Origin: Campylorhamphus procurvoides
Taxonomy: Eukaryota; Chordata; Aves; Passeriformes; Dendrocolaptidae
NCBI GenBank assembly: GCA_013396655.1
Contig: WBMV01004890.1
Coordinates: 1,717,569-1,781,568, forward strand
Length of the DNA: 64,000 bases
Reading direction: 5' to 3'
In this document: piece by piece, positions 12,232 through 25,500 of the stretch
Layout: the number at the start of each line of letters is the position of its first letter
Position numbering within the stretch: position 1 is the first letter of the stretch
The notes under the pieces: model-generated
Told to the model about the DNA's origin: nothing
Databases searched by the model: none
What the model saw: the letters and a program-made list of their open reading frames with translations, nothing else
Made by a program: the position numbers and the translations under genes

Positions 12232-12908
12232 TGTGGTGAGATTTTAGTAGTGGGGGGAGCTACAGGGGAGGATTCTGTGAGAAGCTGCCAGAACTTTCCC
12301 CAGTGTCCAACCCAGACAGAGCCAGCAGTGGGCAAGGCTGAGCCCAGCAGTGCCGATGGCAGCACCTCTGGGATAACACATGGAAAAGGGGAGAAATTCA
12401 CTGTGCAAGAACAAGCTGGAGCCAGGGAGAGGAGTGGGAACATGTGAAAGGAACAGCCCTGCAGAGCCCGAGGTCAGTGCAGGAGGGCCAGGAGGTATTC
12501 CAGGTGTTGGAGTGGAGATTCCCTGCAGCCTGTGGGGCAGCCCACAATGAGGCAAGGGTGCATGGGAATCCTGGGGGGCAGAGATCCCCCTGCAGCCCCT
12601 GGAGAACCCCATGCCAGGGCAGGGGGATGCCCGATGGAGGCTGTGATCCCACAGGGAGGCTGTGCCAGAGCAGGCTCCTGGCAGCACTGGTGACCTCACA
12701 GGGCACCCACGCTGCAGCAGTTTGTTCCTAAGGAGCTCCACCCCATGCTGGAGCAGGGTAAGAGTGTGAGGGGTGATCTCTATCTGACTTTGTCTCAACC
12801 CATGAAACTTTTGTTGTATTTTCTCTCTCCTGTCCAGCTGAGGAAGGGAATGACAGAGAGGCTTTGGAGGGCACCTGGTACCCAGCTGAGGGCTGCTCCC
12901 TGCCCTCA
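12232..12908 (+). mobile_element. Degraded solo LTR of an avian endogenous retrovirus (ERVL-like by recall)
   Basis: This GC-richer block interrupts AT-rich unique DNA and reads as a decayed copy of a widespread avian LTR. In order, the segments I recognise are a GTGAGAAGCTGCC-like start around 12276, CCTCTGGGATAACAC near 12365, a middle part with repeated CAG-, GGAG- and CCCATGC-rich phrases typical of that LTR, AGCAGTTTGTTCC near 12716, and a 3' part with CTCAACCCATGA near 12794 and TGTCCAGCTGAGGAAGG near 12831. Compared with the recalled family it seems to lack part of the repeated 3' middle section, so an internal deletion is likely. No gag-, pol- or env-like coding sequence lies on either side, so it is a solo LTR. 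Ends are approximate: TG at 12232 and CA at 12908 were chosen to fit LTR convention, and no convincing target-site duplication was found. The 223-codon minus-strand frame across it is a by-product of its GC-rich repeats. Confidence 0.6.
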
Positions 12909-15900
12909 TGAGCACCTAATATGAGCTGGATAGCTCAGACTGTCACTCTGGAAACCTTGGCTGGGCAGACAACACCTTCTTGGGTTCCTCTCTGCCCACC
13001 CAGTGCATTCCCTCCATGAGCACCTTCCTCCACCACCTTTACCTGGACTGATGGTTTGGCTTTGCCACCCCACAGGGCTCCTGCTGCCCCTGGGCCCACC
13101 TTACTCGCAGACAGCGTCACATGCTCGTCACTGTGTAACATCACTCAAAGGTCACACTTATCTTCTCATATGTGCTTGTTTTTCACATGGTGGAGCACTC
13201 ACTGCAACAGCAAAAGAGCCTACTGTGCTGAGAAGCCAATTCCTATACGAATGAGGACATTGTAGAGTAAAACTTAGGGAGAAATATTTGAAACTGCTAA
13301 GTCAAAGGAAGAACGTTGAAATGCTGGATTTCCACAGGCATATGTGACAAGACAGAGGAGAGTGATGTACCTCTTAATAGTCACCATAAAGTACACACTG
13401 GGTTTAGAATAATTGAATCATTAAAATTAAAGATATACAAATCAGAATCAAAAGACTTTCCTGGATTTAGCATCTCAGCATTACTGTTGAAATAGGAAAA
13501 GTATTGTATTATAGGTGTTAAATGCTAAGCTCCTACACACCGAACAATTACAAACTGTTCAAAACTCTTTCTGCAAAGGGCATTTATAAAAATGCAGAGG
13601 CTCATCACGCCTTGTATAGACTCTGAGGCAATTAATGGGGAAGGCTTCTGGAAACAGAAATGAGATTTGATAAGTAATTGCTAGATAAACATTACAGAAA
13701 TGCTGAGGTCCTGGTTTTACAAGTGAGAAAGGCTTCTAAATGTCTCGAGTGCTCCTGTGAATGTCGCTATTCATTATATCTCTGCAGTGTTGCAGTGTCT
13801 AAGTGCGGAAAAAAAGATACTTTGGGCCTGATTAAAAAAATATTAATAATGGCTGAGCAGTTGGGATGCTCATGTAATTCAGTCAAACTGACATGAGGCT
13901 GAGCTGTGTTATGATCAGAGTCAAGCTTGTCAGTGATCAGTTTGCCAACTGGTATTTTAGTATATAAATTAAAATACAATTTGCTAGCTTTCCTGTTCTG
14001 AGTGCTGGTTGTCTTGCATCATCGGAAATGGGCCATCCCAATGCAGCCTGGCCTCTGGATTTGGGCTGGCCACCACTGGTTTGAATTCCTACATGGGAAG
14101 GGTTTCTTGCTGTTCTCTGAGGGATATGGATCTGATATTTAGTTTCACCTCTTTAAACCCCTTGTTTTCTCCCTGATGAGAAGTGGCAAAACATTTTACA
14201 TTATAGCATTGTTTATGAGACAAGAAACTGTTTTCTGCTCTCAGCTTCATTTATAGCTACAGGAAAATAATAAAATATTTTGGTGAAGAAGAATTGGTAC
14301 CCTTAAAATATTATTAAAAAAATATTTTTCCAGGCCTTTAATACAAAGAGTCAGCTTACATGGATGTTTATGGTGAATGTTTTTGCATGCAGTTGTTTTT
14401 ATGAAGCTATTTTGATGTTCTTGAATGCTCCTGCACGAAACAAAATATTCTCATTTTGTTAGTTACTACTTATGAAAATGACTTTGTAGAACTTATTTAT
14501 AACCTAAATGTAAGGTTGTGACTTTATCTTGTTTGTTATGCCCTATTGGAGTAAAAATACAGTTATACTAAAGCAGCAACAGAGGAAAAACAACCCTGTG
14601 ATTTCTGTAGGTAGCTATTGCGCTCTCTATTTTACTGGGTTGGCTTACGAGACAAAAATGTTCATTCTTTATTTGTGTGAACAGCCAACTGTAGCAGCAC
14701 CAATGTCTGTAACTGGATTTCATTATGGAAATTCAGCTAAAAAGGGCCACAGGCACAAAAATCCATTAAAATGTTTCTATTGCTTTACATATTCTTCTGT
14801 GATAAAAATAGCCCTATATTTGAATTTAAGAAGCTTTAGCCTAAAGGGTAGCAGATGGATATTAAGCAGATTATAATAAAGAAGGGTATTATGAAAAAAA
14901 AAAAAAGGAAAAAAAAGGCAGATGGGGGAGAACCATTCTTTCATATTTAGGGAAACCATTTGTAATAGCAAAGGTATTCTAAAAAGGTGATCTCTTCTTA
15001 GGGTAATCAATAGCAACTTGTTGATTCTTTATGTTACTGCATGAAGGCCTGATATAAAAATGGGTTCATTCCATAATAAACGGGTACAAATGGCAGATAA
15101 AAAATCTGATGGATTTAGGACACTTGCATTGTCACTGTAACAATGTAATATGTGATGAGTGGCTGCCATCTGAGCATATTTTGAAATAAACAGCAAATGC
15201 TCTTTGGCTTATTAAGAGTTTAAAAAAGCTGCCTTCAGAAATTTCTGAGAACGTGCAACCATTGCCATTTCCAGACCCAATTTCCCTTCTGGTAAGTCTA
15301 CTTTATAGCTGAACTTTTTCCCTTATCTTTGCAAATTCCTCCTGGCAGATTGAAGGCTTTTCTCAAGTGTTTTGAACATTTCTGGTTCTCTTGGAGTCCA
15401 GACAGAGCTTTTTAGCAGCCAGATCAGAGTCTGCTTCAAACAGAGAAATGAGTCTTACCTCATATGGCTGCACAGATCACTTGCACTGAGTAGCTCAATA
15501 TTTGTGTGTTAAATTTTGGGACAAATCAGACTGACCTGACATGTGCATGTGGAAGCAAACCCATAATGTATCCGGTTGTTGCCAGAGTTGTTAGATGAAA
15601 ACATTATGGTGCACAAGGGCAAGGCTGCAGCTAAACTGTCCTGCAGCACTGAGCAGCAGAGGAGTTCATCCCCTTTTAGAAGTTGGGCAAGGTTTCAGTA
15701 GCTCATCGTGCTGTGTCTTGCATCCTCTGCAATTCTTGGATTGCCAGGGGTTGCTGCAGCACTGGATGCCAGTGATGAAAGGCAGAGGAGCTGACAGGAG
15801 GCAAAACCAATTCCCATGTGGCTCCTCTGAAGCTCTGTGGTGTGCTGGCTGGGGGTGGCCCACTTAAGTCTTGTGGGATTAGCTGGCTTCAGTGGGCTTG

Positions 15901-16429
15901 ACATCTGTGTGAGGAAGGTTAGACTTCTCCCTCAGTTCAGGGTCTGTCTTACCTTGCTGGCCCTAATAACATTTCAATGGTTGCTTCCCACTTCTTGGTC
16001 AAATATTGTGAGCTGTTTTATCAGGATGGATTTGTTAGATGCTGCTCATGCTGTTTGGGTGAGCTCTGAGACTTTGCTGGTGAAAGACAAGGGAAGAAAG
16101 GAAAGAAGAGGTGAAAAGGAAACAATTGCAGGCCTTAGTAACTAAGAAGGGTTAAACAAAGAGATGACTGCTGCAATGCCTAAATGTTTTTGGCATCCCT
16201 TTAATGCGAAACCTTTTCATCTGTGTTACACCTTCAGAAGTCAGATCTCGCTAGACTCCCTTTGAGTTTTGTGCTTCCATTTCTGTCCTAATTACCTTTC
16301 TCAGAGTGAGATTGCTCTTCTGTCTTAGCAGAGGGGGATTTTTTAATGCAATGTTGTATTTTATATATATCTATATCTAGAGAGAGTCAGATTCAAATCT
16401 TTTGTTCTTGGCACTCACCATATGCTGCT
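12909..16429. other. No gene seen; short A-rich run
   Basis: Mostly unique AT-rich sequence. An A-run broken by one GG lies at 14894-14916. It is not preceded by anything recognisable as a retrocopied transcript. A mildly GC-richer patch at about 15600-15900 has no identified origin. Confidence 0.5.
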
Positions 16430-16680
16430 GTTTAATATTTAATCAGCCCCACCTCATCAGAAACACTGCTGGCCTCATTAGATAATTAATGGCTGCCTGC
16501 GTCTCATTTGCTTCAGTTGATACATCTGCAGCCAGTAATTAGAGCAGGAGTTTATTAGTTGCACTGGCTTAGTTTATTTGTGAAACAATCTCTCCTTTGA
16601 TTGAAGCCGCTGGGATTGGCATATGTGGCCAGCCTGCCTCCCTGTTCAGTAGGGCTCTTTTGTTTACATTTTTGCTACAG
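16430..16680. promoter_or_regulatory. Candidate conserved noncoding enhancer
   Basis: The stretch is information-rich and non-repetitive, with closely packed motifs of the kind found in developmental enhancers. There are homeodomain-type TAATTA/TAATTAG cores (about 16485 and 16535), ATTAG and TTTATT sites, a CATATG E-box near 16620, and TTTGATTGAAG (a TCF/PBX-like core) near 16597. Open frames are interrupted, so an exon is unlikely. This is a judgement from texture; a motif list of this kind also arises by chance in AT-rich DNA. Confidence 0.3.
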
Positions 16681-19484
16681 TTTTGCAACACTGCACATCC
16701 TGGCAGTCCTAGGAACAGTTGGTGGTGAAGATTTGCCTTTTATAATTTAGAAGATAATTGGGTAATTCAATGCAGTAAAGCTACTGCAAAGCAATTCTGT
16801 AACTTTGGGGGAGGGGTGAGCAGGGAAATCTGGGAGACAATTTGCTCTTTTATAGTTTTTACTTTATTTTATTATTATTTTTCGAGCATCCTAATATAAA
16901 TCCTCTGGATCTGTGAAGGATGTATGTGCAAAGAAAATGTGTTTGCAAAGCTTTTAATTCACAGTTTTTTCTCTTGATATATAAGCTAAAATAAAACCAG
17001 CATTCTTAAATATTGGTGAGTGATCACATGCCAGTATCAGTAACCCATCCTCCTTAACAAATTCCAGTCTTAAACCTCCCTCCTTGGTCTGTCTCCTCAT
17101 TTGTGAGCATATAAAATGTACTGTGATATTTTCTTCTGGCCCTGTGAATTTATGACAAGTCTCTCACTGAGTAGTCTGAAGCAAAATCTTTATACAATTG
17201 ACTATGTTAAAATAATGAGAGGAATTGTTCCTGCATCTCAGAGAAAACATAGGATCTTGGCAGGATTGTCTTTGAAAGATCTTTTCCTATCATTATACCT
17301 TCTCAGGTACAACAGCAATCCTGATGAAGTGAGTTTGTTTTCCCTGATAAAATAATTCTTATAGCTGTTTCTCCTCCTCTTAAAGAGGTTTCTGTATCAA
17401 TTCTCATCCACACCAAAGTGCGAATGGGGAGCTGCTCCCTCCTTGTTGCCTGTTTTTGCTTTCCATGTTTGTTAAGCGCCATGTCTTGGTATTGCCTTTG
17501 TGTGCACAGGTATTGCAGAATTCCACTTTGGAATGACAGGTGTATGTTGAACGTGATACAGGAGTTAACTGTTAATGTTGGGAAGAGATCTGCATCAGAT
17601 TCAATTTGACTAGAAAGGCAAAGAGAGAAATTGTTTTAATTTTTGCATTTTTATTCTCCAAAGGGCCAGATTATTGAGTCAGGACTGATTTTTTCAGTGT
17701 GAGAAAAGGTAATTCAGGCTGTTCACTTTGACTCTCCTCTTGTCCTCAGTGAAGATTTGACTACAGTGAATATTTCTGGATAGGTCTTGTCCCAAGATTA
17801 ACATGTCAAATCCAGCCATCTTTGCCCACGTGCAAGAATTCCTTCAATTAAGCCTAATTTCTCTCACAGTACCTCTGTCTCTACTGGCATATGTGCTCCT
17901 GAAAGCATATCCTAAAGCTGCTCTGCTTTGGGATGCTTTTTCCTCCCGCTTGTTGTACTTTGTATAACCAGGGGAAGGTTATTGTCAATGATTTTTGCCT
18001 TCAGCCTTGCTGCAAAAGAGAAAGGTTCTAGTCAAAATTTAAGCTAAACCTTCTGTGCAAACCAGGTAAATTTACTGCAGGTTGGAAGCATCCTCAGCCT
18101 CTGGAGGACTGGGCTAAAAGTAATCCCTGGTGAGTTGTTCCAGTGAAGACATAAACTGTCTGATAGGACTTGGGGCCAGCAAATCCCCACCTGGTTCTTT
18201 TCCTGCAGAGCTGAAGTGCCTTTAACTGTCTTTGCTGAGAAGCATTTTTTTTTGTTATTCTCTGCATCTGGGTGGGTTTTTATTGTTTGTTTTTTTCCCT
18301 ATTTTGTGAGCCACACTTTGTACTCGAGCCCAGCTACATCTGATTTTTTCCCCCGATGTTGTTTCGAGATTTAATCCTGGAGAGGAGCTAGAATTTGTGA
18401 TAACCCCATCTTTAAAGGAATGGTACCAGGCAGACTGGCTTCACAATTGGAAGGGGTGTCAAGCAAGCAATAGTTTTACTATAGCTCCAAGCAATGGTTT
18501 CCTTATCAGTCTTCAAAACATTAAAAAGTCTTTTCTTCTACTAGATAATCCTTTATCATGCCTCTGTAGCTCCACTTAGCCTACACTGGCAGATTCAGTG
18601 TGTTTTGACAGTTCTGACCTGATGAAAAAGCTTGTGCTATGTTTGTAATTGATTGTACCCATAAATGACTCACGGACTCTATTTTGTTTCTGTTGTACAG
18701 TGTGTCACTTGAGCTTTTTGTTTGTGTTTCTCTGGTTCGATTTCTCCACTGTGAGAAGAGCTTTGCAGAAACAAGTCGGGATTCTCATTCAGAGGGTGTT
18801 GTTGGGCTGCCTGTGGAAAGAGGGGAGGAAAGAGAGCCAGCTGTGAGGGTTTGCTGAGCAGAGCAGGAGGCTGATGGAGGCTGCGGGGGGTGAGCCCACC
18901 TGCCTGGCCAGCGCTGCCTGCGACCTGGACCGCACTGCTTGGGTCAGAAGTGCTCATTGCTTCTGACTCCCCTGTCCCTGTGTTTGAGCAATAATGAATC
19001 CTTAGCTCCAAGAACCAGTCACTTTTGCTTTACTGTACTACTGGTACAGGAGCATCTACCAAACCACACGACTTTATTAAATGGCAATACTATCTGTGCT
19101 TACACAACTGAATATTAGCCTGTTGTTGGCTAGAATTGCAGGTATCTGGTGCATTGCCTCTTCTGCTTCATGGCTTTTATATTTTTGAATTCCTTGTGCA
19201 TTTACTAAACTTTCCAAACCCCATTTTTTTTCTCTGAATCCTCCCAATGCCTTATGAAAGGTGTTTTAAATACCAGGTACTTGAAGGCTGATTATTTAAT
19301 GGTGTTTCATTCCCGGATCTCCAAAACATCAATTAACTTCCTAGGTTGCCTTCAGAAACCACAGTTTTATTTTTTGTGTCCTAAACCTGAAGTTTGTTGA
19401 TAGTTTCTATCTTTCATTAGCTCACAGGACTCATTATTCCGCATGTATTCTGTTGTATTGTGACTCTGTTTTTCACCTTTTCAG
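16681..19484. other. No gene seen
   Basis: AT-rich unique sequence with scattered T-runs. A GC-richer patch at about 18830-18970 shows no recognised repeat. The 110-codon minus-strand frame across it (18679-19011) has no familiar content. Confidence 0.5.
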
Positions 19485-19511
19485 GGTGAAGTGGTGAAGT
19501 TACAGACAAGG
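19485..19511 (+). other. Candidate 27-nt microexon
   Basis: A polypyrimidine tract ending TTTTTCACCTTTTCAG is followed by 27 bases and then GTATGT. The 27 bases make exactly nine codons in the only stop-free frame, reading GEVVKLQTR; the other two frames contain a TGA. Exons of 3-27 nt whose length is a multiple of three are a known class of neuron-enriched alternative exons in vertebrates. I do not recognise the peptide as part of a specific protein, and no neighbouring constitutive exon is visible in the window. Splice-like pairs this close occur by chance in long AT-rich DNA, so confidence is low. Confidence 0.2.
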
Positions 19512-19550
19512 GTATGTTTTAACTGATTCTGCAGAGCCCAATGTTGGGGG

Positions 19551-19580
19551 TTTTCTTCTTCTTCTTTTTTTTTTTTTTNT
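19551..19580 (+). repeat. Poly-pyrimidine run containing one unresolved base
   Basis: A TTC-rich then pure T run contains a single N at 19579, the only ambiguous base I noticed in the window. It marks a homopolymer that was hard to sequence or assemble. Confidence 0.9.
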
Positions 19581-22500
19581 ACTCCACTCACACTTTATGG
19601 CAGTTTAGTCCTGCACACCATCTCTTCAGATCTGGAAAGTGTTATTCACCTACTGAATACAGAATTTACAGGCCTAGAAAACAGTTCTTAAAAAATCATT
19701 AGGAAATGAAAATTTTCCAGACTACTGCAGTCTATTATGTATGTCACTGAAAGTAATATATAGATGAAACCTATTCCCACAAGCTGAAATGGAAGAGAAA
19801 TTTAGGTGATATATGTAATAGTGAAAGAGACACTGGAACACACACCACTTTGACTGCAAAATGATCAAAAGTTACAATAAATCTCCCTGTATATGCCTTT
19901 TTCCCCCCCTTAAAACAGTCTAATGTCATTGTTGTCAAGTTTCTATATTCAGAGTCTATCTCCTTTCAGTAATCTCAGGCTCGCTGTGCTCTCTAAGGGA
20001 CACAATTATGTTAGTTCCAAATAAGGGCTCTTTGATCTCTTTTTATTCCTCCTTTGTTTCTGCACAATGAAAGTGAGAGGAACTCAATTAAAGTGACTTA
20101 GTCTGGTCTCTTGACAGAAATTGTTACAAGTAAAGGGTTTGATTCTCTCCTCAGTTAAACCAGTGCTTTGCTAGTGTAGCTACATTGACACTATCAGAGT
20201 GGCATTGATGGAAAGCTGGTACAATGGAAGAAAGGATCAATCCTCCAGTTTCTCCAAATAGCCCATTTGAAGGAACTACCTCTTTCTTATTCTCAACTGA
20301 ATTGAAAGTAATTTAATTGGCTTTCAGAGTCGGCTCTTCAGTGGAAGGAGCCCAAACTGAAGGTGACCATGATGGCAACATGAATGAGACACACGTGTCT
20401 GTGGCAAACTATGTTTTGTGTTAGAGTCTCGTAATCCCTTGAAAGCAAATTTTAAGAATAATGTGCCCATGCCTGTCACTGCAGCCAGACCTCAGAGCAG
20501 GAGGGTTACTAAGAAATTTTTCACAGCAAACTAATACCTTAAACTCCCTTACCAGGCACTTCCTGTTTACGATTTCTTTTTCTGAGAAAGGCATGAATTT
20601 CAGGTAGTATGCACTCAGCTTTTACTGTCAATCCAAATAATATTCACAGTCTCAATGTATGTTTTGAGGTCTTAAGTCAATCTGTCTCTTGTAAGATCCA
20701 AAGATTTGCTAGAGCCTGCAGGGATTATGAACACTTGGTAATTGCTCCAAACTAAAATATTTCTGTTGGTAAAATGGAAAGCTCAAACATGACTGCATGT
20801 GTTGCTGTTCAGGAAGCAAATTCAGGACAGAAAAACATCATTGGAAACTTGGAATATTCCAGTGAAAACAGAATGCATAAGGTCCTTGCCCTTTGTGAAT
20901 TACAGCAATAGGTCATTAATGACTAACTCCTGGGGTTACTTTGCATAATATTTGGCTTTCTCCTGTTCAGTTTCTTGTTTGGGTAATTAATCAGTCTGGG
21001 TTATTGGAATGTATCTTTGGAGGGATGATGTCTTCATAGAGACAACTTGGAAGAAATGAGAGTTAACCTGTCAGTTGAACCTAATCTTTTCAGCTTGGTG
21101 TTTTTTATTTCACTGCTTTTTATTTAAGGGATTTAAGAACTGTTGCCCCGCTCTTTTATATATGTATGTATTGTAAATTTCTGCAATTATTTTCTGCTCG
21201 TTTCTTTAGAGGCTTTTATTTGCACAAGTCCTTCATTTATATTTGGACTGACTATCATAGCTGAAAGAGCTCTGTTAATAGCATAAGTGATATTGAATAC
21301 TACTTCTCCTTTACTCCTTTTGAGACATTGTTCCCTAATTATATCCTGTGAAGGGTTTTTGTCAGTCACTGGAGTTATTCCATGCTCAGTTGTCACCAGC
21401 CTTATTCATCCTATAATACTGCTGTGAAGTTTGTGGTCCTTAGGTTTCTCCAGCTTGTTAGAGGTTCCTTGTCAAGCTTTATTTGGGAAACCATCTGATT
21501 TGGCTTCCTTTTGCTTTTGTCAGGATGCTCTTATTCCCAGTGTGCAAACTGTTCAAAGCTGGTTTTCCCATTAGCCCTCAGAGGTAGGAGAAATACAGTT
21601 CATACAGTCAGGTTAGTTACTGTCTGTGAAGTGATTCCACCCTTCAGCCTTCCCACTCTTCTCTGCATCTCTTTCCCACTCCTAGGGTTAACCCCCTCCT
21701 CACCAAATCTCTTCTGCTTGTAAAATCTCTTTCTGCTGCTCTGAGTGGCTGCCTGCCTTGACAAGAGTAAGGGCTTCTTTTTATTACACAATATTGTGGC
21801 TGTAGTGGAGGTTGCTGTCAGAAGATCTCAGAAATATATGCTTTGTTTTTCTGAAATAATTCTTCCCTGCTTCTCGTGCTTCTGAGCAAAAAGGATGAAA
21901 ACAAAGGCAGTGTGATTGCTCCTCAAAAGATTGACATTACAGGCAAGCAAGAGATGATGCAGAGGCAAAACATAAAAGGGTGGGAGATACTGCCTTGCCC
22001 TTCAGCATCACAGTCAGTTTGGACTCGTCTAGAATTAATACGATGATCCTTGGGATATTTGATCAATTCCTATTTAAGCAAATTCTCTCCTTGAAATCAC
22101 AGGTGGTTCTGTGATGAGGGAATGCTTTAGAGAACCCTATTTCCTTTGTGCTTTTCTTAACCACAATAAATTTTTAATGCCAAAGAGAAGCAATAATCTG
22201 AAACAGTCTGCTGAGATGTTATTTAGACAATAAAATAGGGTGACAAAAAAAAAAATCTCAAGTCTTCCAAAAGGTATTTTGCAGTGATGATCTGCCACTA
22301 TATCTGGCTGCTGTTTCATGCTGCACTTTGTAGGCCCAGATGAACAAAAATAGCTAAAGGAAACCTAGTATACAAAAGTTCATGCCAAAAATCAGACATA
22401 TAGAGGAAACCTTGACTGCCATGTAACAAGACTATTGTGTTTTTAATATACATATATATGGAAACATTTTGGTCAGTGATATTTACCCTGTCCATAACTG

Positions 22501-25500
22501 AAGAACAGTGGGCCAGTCAATGGAATCCAAGGGCAGGAAATCTTACAAAGAAAAGAATTTCAAGGAGTATTGGTGTCTTATGTAACTTATTCTGCATTCA
22601 GAGCATCCCCAATTAAAATCCATCTGTGACTGCAATAAAGGAAATACATCTAAAAACATTGAGGAAAAAGGGGGTTTTTCCTCAGTTCTATATATGTTCT
22701 TCCATATGCTAATAGGATGAAATTAGGATGAGGTGAAGCCAAGGCATCCTTTTCTATCTGTCTGATTCTGCTTCTACCCATTCACCTGAGCAGGGTGTTT
22801 GCCTGTCCTCCCTGTGTATCTGCTGTGCAGAGTGCAGGTGCTGTTACTGGAGCACCACAAATCTTTTTAGTCATGTGCAGCCTCCCATGTGTTTAGGCCT
22901 TACTGTACTACAGTTTTATCCCCTCTACCCATACCTGTGGTTTTATCAGGCTCTCAAGAGGGGTTTATCTTAAGCTTGGTGTGAAGTGGAGGTCTAAATT
23001 CTGAACTGTCTCTAAATCAATTCCCTCTTCCCTGGTTGAAAGACTGCCATTTGTGCCTACAGTGGAGATAGTAGTCTTTTCAATATTAGTTAAATGTTTT
23101 ACCCTTATTTATCTTATTTTAATTCAGCTGTTCTAAAGTACTTTTCAAAGTAATCAGGTATGACAGAGCTGGGGTTAATTAACAGTTGGGATGCTGCCAG
23201 CAGCTTCCCCGTGATGGTATTGATGATGATACTGATCCTATCTGATATGCTTTGCTAGGAAAAAATCCTCGAGAAAGAAGCAAAGACATTATGATATGAA
23301 TATATAAGGACAGTAGGTGTCCTTCCTGCTGTTTTATGGATGTGTCTGAAGGATTTCCTTTGTGAGAGAGAACAGAAGCTCAGCCTTACCCTTATCTGTA
23401 GTACACCACAAAAATCTATCTTCAAATGACATCAAACACTTGTCTTAAAACCACAAAGCAAAAAAGTATAAAGCAGAGTCTGAAAACTCCTCTTAGTGAT
23501 TGCACTGAAGTATCTCATCCATGTGGTTTTGAAGGTCACTTGAGATGTGAAGACACAAGTCGTTCCCATCCCTGGGCTATGGACTTGCCATGTTTCAAGT
23601 TTCCAAGTGTCAGCTCCTCACATACACAAACACTAATGAGACACACCGAGGTCTCTGGTTTATGGATCTCCAAGTCTTGCAGAGTCTGTTTGAGGTGTAG
23701 CAGTCTGAGAGGCATTAAGGACATCCATGCCTTGCCACTTTTTGCTTTTCCAGTGCAAGGGTTACTTCTGTTTGTTTTGCTTTCCTGCTACAAATGAAAT
23801 AGAAAATACGATGCCAATAAATCCTCTAAGAAATTTGAAAATGACCAGTGAAGAGGTTTCACAGAAATACATCACTGTAATAAATGCTTGTCATGCCTTT
23901 GGGAGAGAAAGGAAAAATTAAAAGCCCCCAGGTGATATTGGAAGAAATCAGATAGCACAGTTAAGAGTATGCCTTAAAAACCAGTGGTGATTAGATTTGG
24001 TGAAAGCACACCTGAGCTGGTATTTCTTTTTCAGTGCTTAAAGTCTGTTTCCAGTATTGACCATCTCTATCTAAAGCAAACAGTCTGAAAATCCACACCT
24101 TTTTTACCCAGTGTATAAGTACTAATGGTTTTTCTTGTAGTCATCAATCAAATTTATGTACTGGGCTCTGTGTGTTTTCAGAGACAGGTCAAGGAGGAGT
24201 CCTTGCAGACTCCTGGAGCTTTGTCTCTTGGCGGAGCTACAGGGATGAGAAGTGGGAGCAAAAAAGGCAGGTGGGTACACAGGGTGTTAACCACAGATGC
24301 TGGCAAAAGTTGTCTTCATTTTCCAATACTGACTAGTGAGTATTTTTTGAGAGCATGGCAAGAATTAGGGCCAATCTGGCTTTGCTCACTAAGATTGCAG
24401 TAACGAGAGTTCTACTCTCAAAGGGTTTGCAGTCTGGAAAGTAAATAACTTCCTTTGAGATACCTTGCCATTTTTATTTTATTATTTTTTTTTTAAATTC
24501 CAGCAATGGTAAAGCTGTAATTGATAAGTGTTAGTTGGGTTAGATAATAAAAATTGATAATAAAAAATTTCTTTCAAAAAGTAAAGCAGAAAATTTTTGT
24601 AAGCTCTGGTACCTCTGCAAATACTTACTTTGAATCTGCCAAAACCCATTCTGTACTGTTCCCCTCACCTTGCAAAAGGCAGTGAAAATCCTGCAGGGAA
24701 GGATTCCAAATTTCTCGTAGTGAGTTGACTTTATAAATTTACAGTGACATTGGGGAAGCAGTTGAACTGAATATTTCTACCAGCCTATTGGTGCCTGCCA
24801 TCCAGTCCTGTGAGAGCACTTTATACTGTATTAGTCTGTATCCTTTCTCCCAGCTGGGGCTTGTTATTTCTCTGTGCTGGCTTGGTTGTTGCTCAGGTAG
24901 TACTCAGATGTTGTGTGAATTTTGCACTGGGTGCTCCAAGAGGATCCAAGTTGTGGGAAGGTCCCGAGATGTTTAATTAGTGCATGAAGGCTCATCACAT
25001 TTCAATAGATTAGCATTGCATGGAGCAACCAGTTCAAAGATGAACGCTGTGTGCAATGCAGTTGCTGTTTAACATGGTATTAGCAAGAAGTTTAATGCAC
25101 CCAATTAAAAATAGGAAAACAGAAAGCATTTTTGAGTGCTATAGAATTACCTTTACCTTTTTGCAATTACGGGTTTTTACTATAAAAGTGATAATGCCTG
25201 ACTACAGGCCAATACATCTGTTCTGTTTCTGGTAATTTTGTTGTGAGCAGTGACCCAGGTAGCTGATGATGTGTTAGGAATTTCCAGACTTGTGTGAGAG
25301 GAAGATGATTAAGAACAATACCAAGTTTCCTTCAAAGAGGTGATTCCATGTGCAGTTATCTCATTTGCTTTAGGCATCAGAGTTACTATCCCTATTGACC
25401 TCATCTTTGGGCTCTGGTGCACTTGGCTTTTGCAGTGAGTCTGTTCTGAAAAGCTAATCAAATAATAAAACCTCTTTTGAGCAGTTTCTCAAACTTCATT

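Noticed and set aside
12244..12915. 223-codon minus-strand ORF, the longest in the window
   Set aside because: It lies across the LTR remnant; its length comes from GC-rich repeated segments, and its translation is Pro/Ser/Gly/Leu-rich with no known domain.
24182..24270. Possible 89-nt exon with a TGTTTTCAG acceptor and GTGGGT donor and an open frame
   Set aside because: The donor is weak, the pyrimidine tract short, and the peptide unfamiliar; it is no better than many chance pairs.
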